From positions 225,075-265,042 of the forward strand of contig JAOASG010000044.1 in assembly GCA_025210235.1 (NCBI GenBank): DNA of 39,968 nt, read 5' to 3'. Within the stretch, counting starts at the first letter, position 1, and each line of letters starts with the position of its first letter. The DNA comes from Vallitalea sp. (lineage in GTDB: Bacteria; Bacillota; Clostridia; Lachnospirales; Vallitaleaceae). The position numbers were made by a program, and so were the translations under genes. The notes beneath the pieces are model-generated. The model was not told where the DNA came from and did not search any database. It worked only from the letters and a program-made list of their open reading frames with translations. Below, piece after piece: positions 26,141 to 32,884 of the stretch.

Positions 26141-28063
26141 TTATAATGTATTTTTTAAGTAATTAATTCTACCCCCTGCAAGAATTATACTTAATTCCTT
26201 TTGTGATAATTCAACATTTAACTCATAGTCAGTATTCTTACTTTTATTATGTACTATGACTTTTCCTGCTTTAACTTGTTGGATAACATTTTCCATTATT
26301 AACTCATCGTTAAGTTCAATATTATCATAATCATTTATATTTGCAAAAGTAAGTGGTAAAATACCTGAGTTAATTAGGTTCGCTTTATGAATCCTTGCGA
26401 AACTTTTAACTAATACTGCTTTTACTCCAAGATAAAGAGGAACTAATGCCGCATGTTCTCTACTTGAACCTTGTCCATAGTTATCACCACCAATAATAAA
26501 GCCCCCACCATTTTGTTTTGCTCTAGCTGGAAACTCTTCATCACATGGTGTCAGACAGAAATTAGCTAAATGAGGTATATTAGATCTAAAAGGAAGTAGT
26601 TTAGCATTTGAAGGCATAATATGATCTGTTGTTATATTGTCTTCTACAATTATTAAGATTTTTCCTTTTACTGAATCTTCTAATTCTTTATTAAGTGGGA
26701 AAGGCTTAATATTAGGTCCTTTTATTACTTCAACTTTACTTCCATCTTCTGCTGGTGGAACTACCATATTATCATTAACAAAGAATTTTTCTGGCATAAT
26801 AACATCAATATTAGTTTTACATGTAGTTGGATCAGTCAATTCTCCTTTTAATGCACTAACTGCAGCCGTTTCTGGGCTTAATAAGTAAGCTCCTGCTGAA
26901 ACAGTTCCACAACGACCTTTGAAGTTTCTATTAAAAGTTCTAATAGTTATAGCATCAGTAGCTGGTGCCTGACCCATACCTATACAAGGTCCACAACCTG
27001 ATTCAAGAATCCTTGCTCCAGCTGCAATCATATCTGCTAATGCACCGTTTTCTGCTAACATGTTAAGTACTTGTTTTGAACCTGGTGCTATTACCAAACT
27101 AACATCTGGATGAACAGTATTACCTTTTAGAATTTTTGCTACTTTCATCATATCAAGAAATGAACTATTAGTACAACTTCCTATACAGACTTGATTAACT
27201 TTTAATCCTTTGACGTTAGCTACTTTTTCTACATTATCAGGACTGTGAGGCATAGCTACAAGAGGCTCTAATTCATCTAAGTTAATAGTTATCATTTCAT
27301 CATATGTTGCATCAGCATCAGCTTTTAACTCTTTCCATACTTCTTCTCTACCTTGAGCTTTTAAAAATGAATGTGTTACATCATCACTTTGAAATATTGA
27401 AGTGGTAGCGCCTAATTCTGCTCCCATATTTGTTATTGTAGCTCTTTCTGGAACGCTAAGTGTACTAACTCCTTCTCCTGTATACTCTACAACTTTTCCT
27501 ACTCCACCCTTTACAGACATTACTCTAAGAACTTCAAGAATAATATCTTTTGCCGTTACGAAAGGTCTAAGTTTTCCAGTTAACTTAACATTTACAACTT
27601 TTGGCATAGTAATATAGTATGTACCGCCTCCCATAGCCACTGCTACATCAAGACCTCCTGCTCCAATAGCAAGCATTCCTATTCCTCCACCAGTTGGTGT
27701 ATGACTATCAGAACCGAGTAATGTCTCTCCAGGCACGCCAAATCTTTCTAAATGAACTTGGTGACATATTCCATTACCAGGTCTTGAAAAATAAACGCCA
27801 TGCTTATGAGCTACTGTCTGTATATACTTATGATCATCAGCATTTTCAAATCCCTGTTGAAGCATATTATGATCGATATAAGCTACAGATTTTTTAGTTT
27901 TTACCTTATCAATTTCCATAGCTTCTAATTGTAAATATGCCATAGTACCAGTTGAATCTTGGGTAAGTGTTTGATCTATTTTAATCCCAATTTCATTACC
28001 TGGAATCATCTCACCCTCAAGTAAGTGCTCTTTTATTATTTTTTGTGTTAAATTATAAGCCAT
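26141..28063 (-). CDS. acn: Aconitate hydratase, fused clostridial type
   Basis: 640 residues. Isomerises citrate to isocitrate through a [4Fe-4S] cluster. The three cluster cysteines are Cys297 (CIGSCTNSS), Cys357 and Cys360 (ESGCGPCIGMG). The large LeuC-like part covers about 1-425; the swivel domain follows (about 465-610) with DNYGQGSSREHAALVP. This short fused form is the common clostridial aconitase, shorter than AcnA or AcnB of E. coli. GSDSHTPTGGGIGM is also clear. AAGGAGG lies before the ATG. It forms a block with icd and a GntR regulator for making 2-oxoglutarate and so glutamate. Confidence 0.95.
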   Translation of the reverse strand: MAYNLTQKIIKEHLLEGEMIPGNEIGIKIDQTLTQDSTGTMAYLQLEAMEIDKVKTKKSVAYIDHNMLQQGFENADDHKYIQTVAHKHGVYFSRPGNGICHQVHLERFGVPGETLLGSDSHTPTGGGIGMLAIGAGGLDVAVAMGGGTYYITMPKVVNVKLTGKLRPFVTAKDIILEVLRVMSVKGGVGKVVEYTGEGVSTLSVPERATITNMGAELGATTSIFQSDDVTHSFLKAQGREEVWKELKADADATYDEMITINLDELEPLVAMPHSPDNVEKVANVKGLKVNQVCIGSCTNSSFLDMMKVAKILKGNTVHPDVSLVIAPGSKQVLNMLAENGALADMIAAGARILESGCGPCIGMGQAPATDAITIRTFNRNFKGRCGTVSAGAYLLSPETAAVSALKGELTDPTTCKTNIDVIMPEKFFVNDNMVVPPAEDGSKVEVIKGPNIKPFPLNKELEDSVKGKILIIVEDNITTDHIMPSNAKLLPFRSNIPHLANFCLTPCDEEFPARAKQNGGGFIIGGDNYGQGSSREHAALVPLYLGVKAVLVKSFARIHKANLINSGILPLTFANINDYDNIELNDELIMENVIQQVKAGKVIVHNKSKNTDYELNVELSQKELSIILAGGRINYLKNTL

Positions 28064-28090
28064 TTTAAATCCTCCTTATCTATTATGATG

Positions 28091-28141
28091 TCACTGAAAA
28101 AGGGTTAATTTGCTTCTTAAATATACTAAGTTTTTCAGTGA
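28091..28141. repeat. Inverted repeat before aconitase
   Basis: TCACTGAAAAA (28091-28101) pairs perfectly with 28131-28141 around a 29-nt spacer, 28 bp upstream of the aconitase start. The ACTGAAAA stem is shared with the nested element at 9276-9302. It may be a leader hairpin or a small dispersed repeat. Confidence 0.5.
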
Positions 28142-28177
28142 TCTAATCTATTATAATTGTGATTTCCTCATTACTGA

Positions 28178-28329
28178 CTCAACTTTCCCACATCAATATT
28201 CTATGAAGATAAGCTAATTATAAGGCTTTGCAGAATAAAAATATAGGTGTTTCTTCTATATATTTATTCTGCAAACCAAACCTATAACGCTTAATTTATC
28301 TGCATTAAATTAAAGGTGGGAAAGTTGAG
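28178..28329. mobile_element. MITE-like palindromic element, copy 2
   Basis: 152 bp bounded by perfect CTCAACTTTCCCAC / GTGGGAAAGTTGAG ends. The central 20-base stem lies at 28227-28246 / 28256-28275. Its reverse complement matches the copy at 9071-9210 over nearly the whole length, with an extra few bases near the AAGGCTTTG segment. Flanks TTACTGA (28171-28177) and TTATTGA (28330-28336) look like a 7-bp target duplication with one change. It lies in the upstream region of aconitase. The interval 28064-28583 holds no gene. Confidence 0.78.
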
Positions 28330-28583
28330 TTATTGATATTAAATTAGTACATATCCCTTAATCAATAAATATTACTATATATGCATAAAATATTATATAT
28401 ATTCAATTATAGTATAATTGTATACGATTGTACTAATAATGTCAATAGGTTGATAATCTAGTTACAAGGCAACCGTATACAAATTTTATTCTTCTTTACT
28501 TGTATGATAATAATTCATTATATTCATATCTTATATTATTATTTCATAAGTATTGTAATAAGAAATATAAAGGTAACTATAGT

Positions 28584-28784
28584 ATGATTGAAAATTATTA
28601 TAAATATTATTCATTAGAAGATATACCAAAACCATTCTTACCTTCATATAATGAGCATATAAAAAATCAAAATGATAATGACATGATATTTATACTTCTT
28701 TTAACTTTACTTTTAGCTGATAATGACAGTTGTACATTTGATATAAAAATAATAGATAAGATTATAGAATTTATGCAGTCATAA
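28584..28784 (+). CDS. Small protein with an acidic-bounded hydrophobic run, unknown function
   Basis: 66 residues from the ATG at 28584, with AAAGG about ten bases upstream. A TTG start at 28500 is possible but has no ribosome site. The sequence is polar at first, then has NDNDMIFILLLTLLLADNDS: about eleven hydrophobic residues between Asn/Asp blocks, too short for an ordinary membrane span. It ends IIDKIIEFMQS. The same pattern appears in the two small proteins downstream. A terminator hairpin overlaps the last codons. Confidence 0.5.
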   Translation: MIENYYKYYSLEDIPKPFLPSYNEHIKNQNDNDMIFILLLTLLLADNDSCTFDIKIIDKIIEFMQS

Positions 28785-28800
28785 GTTAATATGACTGCAT
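28773..28800 (+). terminator. Terminator overlapping the end of a small gene
   Basis: ATGCAGTCATA / TATGACTGCAT, an 11-bp perfect stem with a 6-nt loop. It includes the last codons and stop of the gene at 28584. A run of nine T occurs 16 bp later. Confidence 0.6.
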
Positions 28801-28896
28801 GATTATTTATAAGCATTTTTTTTTAAAATTATACAAACACATTTTAATATAACCTACATAAAATGTATTATACATATGATGAACTGAGGAGATTAT

Positions 28897-28908
28897 ATGA
28901 AATTTTAA
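28897..28908 (+). other. Three-codon mini-ORF in the leader of a small gene
   Basis: ATG AAA TTT TAA with its own AGGAG five bases upstream (28887-28891). It ends 19 bases before the start of the next gene, which has a second strong ribosome site. It could couple or tune translation, or be accidental. Confidence 0.3.
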
Positions 28909-28927
28909 TTCTGGAAGGAGGATTACT

Positions 28928-29089
28928 ATGCCTTATAACAATAATATGTTTTTACTTCTTTGCTTTATGTTAATGTGTAATGATGGAGGTTCATGTGACG
29001 GAAAAGGACCTATGATGGGTGATATGAATCAAATTTGCTGTATGTTACTATTCTTAAGTATGTGTGGCGGTATGGGTGGTAATTACTAA
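28928..29089 (+). CDS. Cys/Gly/Met-rich mini-protein with two hydrophobic runs
   Basis: 53 residues starting MPYNNNMFLLLCFMLMCND, then a Gly/Asp/Lys linker (GGSCDGKGPMMGDMNQ), then CCMLLFLSMCGGMGGNY. Two short Leu/Met runs of about ten residues each are edged by Asn, Asp or Gly, and there are five Cys. GAAGGAGG lies six to seven bases before the ATG, and a good terminator follows. The pattern matches the 67-residue protein at 30673. No family is known to me. Small hydrophobic Gly-rich proteins are often found in spores, but that is only a suggestion. Confidence 0.7.
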   Translation: MPYNNNMFLLLCFMLMCNDGGSCDGKGPMMGDMNQICCMLLFLSMCGGMGGNY

Positions 29090-29115
29090 TCATCTACATT
29101 ATTTTAACAGAATAT

Positions 29116-29144
29116 GTCCTAATGGATATTAATCCATTTAGGAC
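29116..29144 (+). terminator. Terminator between the mini-protein and S8 protease genes
   Basis: GTCCTAATGGAT pairs with ATCCATTTAGGAC (one bulge) around a 4-nt loop. TTTTATTTTATT follows on the plus strand. It may serve both convergent genes. Confidence 0.75.
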
Positions 29145-29158
29145 TTTTATTTTATTAT

Positions 29159-30439
29159 CTATTCTAATAGTTTTTTTACATCAATCAATCCCCATCCTTG
29201 ATGTGCTTGAGAAAACCCAAGGTCTATTGTAGAATCCTTCAATTTTAATTTAATATCCTTCCCAGTTAGTTCTGGATACTTTGATAATAATAACGCAAGA
29301 CATCCACTAATCATAGGTGTTGCCATAGAAGTACCACTTTTTTTAGTATATCCAATATCACTAGAGGGATAGTATTTATTCGTGGGAATATAATCTTTAT
29401 CTGTATTACATGCTATAATGTTTGAACCAGGTGCCACTACATCAGGCTTTTTTATACATTCTTTTGTCGGTCCCCTACCTGAGTAATCAGAAATCATATC
29501 TTCCATAATCTTTACTGTTTCTGCATCATCTGAAGATCCTACTGTTATAACTTTTCGACTTATACCAGGTGTAGTAATCGTTCCATTATTTGGTCCATTA
29601 TTGCCTGCTGCAGCAACTACTATTAATCCATTGTCCCAAGCTGCATTTACACCTTTAACTAGAGCTGATTTCTCGCCCTCTATATCTTTCATTCCTACAG
29701 ATAAATTTATAATTCTTATATTAAATCTTTTTTTATTATCTAGTATCCATTGAATTCCTGCTAATACATCAGATATATTACCGGCACCTTTATTATTTAA
29801 TACTTTTACTGCAATAATATTACTGTCTATAGCCATACCTTTATATTTACCATTACTTTCATATCCATCTCCTGCGATAATCCCACAAACATGAGTTCCA
29901 TGACCATTATCATCATAAGGAAATTCTTTATTTCCAACAAAATCTTTAAATCCAACTATTTTATTTCTTCTTTTAGTTAAATCATTATGAGGGTAAACTC
30001 CTGTATCTATTACTGCAACCCCAATATTTTTACCGGTTACTCCTCTTTCATCTGCCCATATGGTATTTATTGTTTGTCTTGCCACATTCATTTGTGCTGT
30101 TATAAGGGCGTCATGCTCTACTTTATCAACACCTTCTATTCCATTTAAATCCTTAATATATTGTTCTGGTATCTCTAATACATATGAATTAATCATAGGA
30201 AGTCTATACTTAACCCTTCCAAGTTTTTTTAGTTCATTTTCATATTTATCGTTTTCATTACAATTAACAATAACTTGAACCATTTTTACTTCCTTATTCA
30301 TTTTTTCTCCTTCTTCTATATCATTATTAGAGCGTTTGATTTCATTTTTTTTAATCATCGTATTATTTGAACAATTTTTTTTCTCCTTAAATAACCCATT
30401 AACAATAAAAGGTAAAAGGAACATCCATTTATTTTTCAT
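29159..30439 (-). CDS. Subtilisin-like serine protease (S8) with I9-type propeptide
   Basis: A 426-residue peptidase with the full S8 triad: Asp145 in VAVIDTGVYP, His180 in DNGHGTHVCG and Ser371 in SGTSMATPMISG; the oxyanion Asn280 is in AAAGNNGP. An inhibitor-I9-like propeptide (about 52-115, VQVIVNCNEN to VDKVEHDALI) precedes the catalytic domain, so the enzyme is made as a self-cleaving precursor. Two starts compete. The ATG at 30439 gives a hydrophobic N-terminus (MKNKWMFLLPFIVNGLF) but GGAG sits only one base away. The ATG at 30301 (380 residues) has GAAGGAG five bases upstream and leaves no signal peptide, implying an internal protease. It stands among small unrecognised proteins. Confidence 0.92.
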   Translation of the reverse strand: MKNKWMFLLPFIVNGLFKEKKNCSNNTMIKKNEIKRSNNDIEEGEKMNKEVKMVQVIVNCNENDKYENELKKLGRVKYRLPMINSYVLEIPEQYIKDLNGIEGVDKVEHDALITAQMNVARQTINTIWADERGVTGKNIGVAVIDTGVYPHNDLTKRRNKIVGFKDFVGNKEFPYDDNGHGTHVCGIIAGDGYESNGKYKGMAIDSNIIAVKVLNNKGAGNISDVLAGIQWILDNKKRFNIRIINLSVGMKDIEGEKSALVKGVNAAWDNGLIVVAAAGNNGPNNGTITTPGISRKVITVGSSDDAETVKIMEDMISDYSGRGPTKECIKKPDVVAPGSNIIACNTDKDYIPTNKYYPSSDIGYTKKSGTSMATPMISGCLALLLSKYPELTGKDIKLKLKDSTIDLGFSQAHQGWGLIDVKKLLE

Positions 30440-30550
30440 ACTCCACCCATGTAGTTTGAATTAATACATTTTATTCAAAAACTTAAGAGTATATACCTTT
30501 CAAGATAAACCTTTATCATCTATCCTATATCACTTATTATTTTTACATTC

Positions 30551-30567
30551 AGTAATTGCAAAACTAC
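30551..30567. repeat. Solo end of a family-B repeat
   Basis: AGTAATTGCAAAACTAC matches the family-B terminal sequence, but no facing end is clear within the next 100 bp. It lies in the divergent spacer between the S8 protease and the mini-protein at 30673. Confidence 0.4.
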
Positions 30568-30672
30568 ATTAATTAAAGCTGTTAATTAATTTAAGTTAAG
30601 TTTATTTTAGTAATCATAGTAAACAAGCATTAGCACATAAAATATTAAGAAAGTAAATATGGGAGGCAAACT

Positions 30673-30876
30673 ATGAGTGATGTAACACCTAATGGTTATA
30701 TGGGAAATCCTAGCGGTAATAATAATATGATGTTCTTACTATTATTTCTTATGTTATCTGGTAATAGTAATTTAGGTTGTGGTTGTAATACTGGTAGTAT
30801 GGGTGGATTAGGAGATAATAATCTTTTGCTACTACTATTACTACTACTTATGCAAGGTAATGAAGGTGGATTTTAG
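30673..30876 (+). CDS. Leu/Met/Asn/Gly-rich mini-protein with two hydrophobic runs
   Basis: 67 residues. MSDVTPNGYMGNPSGNNN leads into MMFLLLFLMLSGNSN, a Gly/Cys linker (GCGCNTGSMGGLGDNN), then LLLLLLLLLMQGNEGGF. The runs are nine to eleven residues, edged by Asn/Gly, just as in the 53-residue protein at 28928. GGGAGG lies six bases before the ATG and a 15-bp terminator stem follows. It is divergent from the S8 protease. The repeat-like layout and missing homologues make function unknown. Confidence 0.75.
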   Translation: MSDVTPNGYMGNPSGNNNMMFLLLFLMLSGNSNLGCGCNTGSMGGLGDNNLLLLLLLLLMQGNEGGF

Positions 30877-30901
30877 TATATTTTAAGAAAATATTTCTAA
30901 A

Positions 30902-30944
30902 GAAACCTTCTTGATAGTTAATCTTTAATTATCAAGAAGGTTTC
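30902..30944 (+). terminator. Terminator after the 67-residue mini-protein
   Basis: GAAACCTTCTTGATA and its exact complement (30902-30916 / 30930-30944) with a 13-nt AT loop, 25 bp past the stop. The T-run after it is weak. Confidence 0.7.
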
Positions 30945-31046
30945 ATAATCCTTTACTTGGTATAGTTATATTTTTATACTATTTATGACCAAATGAATCC
31001 ACAAACAGCTTACTTAGTTTTATATAATTATTCATATCAACATTTT

Positions 31047-31490
31047 CTAACTAAAGTAAATAATATATAATAAAGCTGTAATTAATCTATTCTTTTTCGT
31101 TATATTTTGTGAGCTTATTGTAGGTTTACATTTTTCATCAATTTCATATACCGTATTATCCTCAATTATCAAATTTCCCTGTCTTTCAATTTCTTTTTTA
31201 TTTTTTTCTTCTATTATATTACGACTTTTATAATTTTTAGTGTCTAATAGATCATTAATATATATATCTAATGAATTAAAGTCATTAAATAATTTAACTA
31301 TTTTATCAATCTTTTTTGCTTTCTCATCATTTACAAATGGTTTCATATGTTCTAGTAATTGCAAACTAGAATTATAATCTTGTTTAAATTGATTTTTATA
31401 ATTATTTATAGATTTAGAAAGATTATCCATAAATTTTTCTTTTGTAATATTATAAACAGCTTCTCTAATACTGTCTAAATACTCTTCCAT
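31047..31490 (-). CDS. Helical protein with short C-terminal hydrophobic tail, unknown function
   Basis: 147 residues. Long charged helices (MEEYLDSIREAVYNITKEKF on to about 90) with many Lys, Asn and Asp, then a polar stretch, and a final TALLYIIYFS of about ten hydrophobic residues at the very end. The tail could be a weak membrane anchor. GGGAG precedes the ATG. It stands alone between divergent and convergent small genes. The short terminal hydrophobic run recalls the runs in its neighbours. No family recognised. Confidence 0.65.
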   Translation of the reverse strand: MEEYLDSIREAVYNITKEKFMDNLSKSINNYKNQFKQDYNSSLQLLEHMKPFVNDEKAKKIDKIVKLFNDFNSLDIYINDLLDTKNYKSRNIIEEKNKKEIERQGNLIIEDNTVYEIDEKCKPTISSQNITKKNRLITALLYIIYFS

Positions 31491-31694
31491 ATAGTCTCCC
31501 TATAGTAATTCTTAATTTAATATATGTAGCTTTAAAAAAATTGGTACTTTCTTTAGCTTTGCAGATTTTTAAAAGTAATTGGAAATTAATAGTAAACTAT
31601 TACATACAATATTATAGATAGATTATTCCACAGAAAATCATCCTAAATTGATTTTTGTGGATTAGTCATAGATAGCACTAGGAGGTAATACAGT

Positions 31695-32246
31695 ATGGAC
31701 TCAAGCATTTCTAATTTTGATCCTAAAAAAATTAGTTCAATGTTACAACTTATGAAACAATTTTCTAATAACAAATCCAATACTAACGTATCTAAACTCC
31801 CTTCTTTAGAAATTGATAAAGTTGTAAATAGTAATGAAATGAATATAATAAAATCAGCTATACCATATATTAATTATCAAAGTCAAAAACAACTAGCAGT
31901 TTTTGTTAAGTTAATTGAACTATTAAACACTGTAAAATTATACAATAACTACGCTGTTAGTGAAATACCTGAGCTCAATAAAATTAATAGTTCCAAACAA
32001 GATATGTTATATAATATCCGTTCTTATTGTTCGCCTAAAAATAAACAACTTATAGATTTTTTACTAAATATTTATAATTTAAAAGCATTAATTGCATCAA
32101 TGAATAAAGATGATTTAGATATAGAAAACACACATGAGAATTGCCAAGATAATAATTTCAAGGATAACCTACATGAAAATACCTCTACTGAAAATCTTAG
32201 TCAAGATGACCTTATTAATAAATTAAAAGATTTAATGCAAGGATAG
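31695..32246 (+). CDS. Asn/Lys-rich helical protein, unknown function
   Basis: 183 residues, soluble. It opens MDSSISNFDPKKISSMLQLM, has two Leu/Ile-rich helices around 70-145 (QLAVFVKLIELLNTVKLYNN, KNKQLIDFLLNIYNLKALI) and a polar Asp/Asn tail ending DLINKLKDLMQG. AGGAGG lies nine bases before the ATG, and a 12-bp imperfect hairpin (31627-31661) sits in the leader. The opening DPKKISSMLQLMKQF resembles SPQKLKIMVDMLNDM in the next gene, so the two may be distant relatives. No catalytic motif and no signal peptide. Confidence 0.7.
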   Translation: MDSSISNFDPKKISSMLQLMKQFSNNKSNTNVSKLPSLEIDKVVNSNEMNIIKSAIPYINYQSQKQLAVFVKLIELLNTVKLYNNYAVSEIPELNKINSSKQDMLYNIRSYCSPKNKQLIDFLLNIYNLKALIASMNKDDLDIENTHENCQDNNFKDNLHENTSTENLSQDDLINKLKDLMQG

Positions 32247-32366
32247 TTAATTTACATATGTTAATTAATTTATATTTATTTTAATTATTTACATATAATA
32301 TTTGGATTTTGTATATTTGCAATTTAACGTATTGTATTTAAAAAAACTATATTTATATACATTATT

Positions 32367-32472
32367 GTAATTGCAAAAGCTAAGTATTTAAATTCTTTAC
32401 ATACAATATGTAAATTTTATTGTATACGGGAATCCAAAATATTGTATTAAATAAATGTAGTTTTGCAATTAC
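32367..32472. repeat. Family-B small palindromic repeat, copy 4
   Basis: 106 bp with ends GTAATTGCAAAA and TTTTGCAATTAC. Inner TACAATATGTA and ATATTGTATT segments match the other copies. It ends 32 bp before the start codon at 32505. A degenerate TTTGCAATTTAACGTATTG occurs nearby at about 32317, perhaps an older copy. Confidence 0.65.
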
Positions 32473-32504
32473 TTAATATAAATCATAGTGAAAGGGTGTA
32501 TTTA

Positions 32505-32780
32505 ATGATCAATGATTCCCACATATTAGATAGTGACATGTTAAAAGACATAAGTCCTCAAAAACTAAAGATAATGGTTGATATGCTTAATGATATGACT
32601 GATAAACCAATGGAACAAAAAGTTCAAGTACTATTTAGCTATGGTGTTAAAATGAAGCAAAAAGGACTTCAATTCACAAAACAAGAATCGTCTATAATTA
32701 TTGATTCAATGAAAAACAATTTATCTACTAAAGATCAAGATAAATTAGATTTAGTTGTTACAATGATGGAAATGATGTAA
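32505..32780 (+). CDS. Met-rich helical protein, unknown function
   Basis: 91 residues from the ATG at 32505, with GAAAGGG about eight bases upstream. Helical and soluble: MINDSHILDSDMLKDISPQK, DMLNDMTDKPMEQKVQVLF, and an end rich in Met (TMMEMM). The two-helix block FTKQESSIIIDSMKNNLSTK looks like a small helical bundle. No motif recognised. It is the last of the small-gene island before leuS. Confidence 0.65.
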   Translation: MINDSHILDSDMLKDISPQKLKIMVDMLNDMTDKPMEQKVQVLFSYGVKMKQKGLQFTKQESSIIIDSMKNNLSTKDQDKLDLVVTMMEMM

Positions 32781-32821
32781 GTAAGAAAAGGAGATTACCT
32801 CCTGTCTTCTTAATTAATAAA

Positions 32822-32851
32822 GGGGCTGTCCAGACAATAATCGACAGTCCC
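32822..32851. terminator. Terminator between the small-gene island and leuS
   Basis: GGGGCTGTC / GACAGTCCC with one G-U pair and a 12-nt loop, located 33 bp from the leuS stop and 42 bp from the stop of the gene at 32505. It may serve both. Confidence 0.65.
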
Positions 32852-32884
32852 TTCATTTGTTGATATATCTTATATATTATTAAA

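Noticed and set aside
27694..27897. Plus-strand open frame inside aconitase
   Set aside because: It lies opposite conserved aconitase sequence and has no family features.
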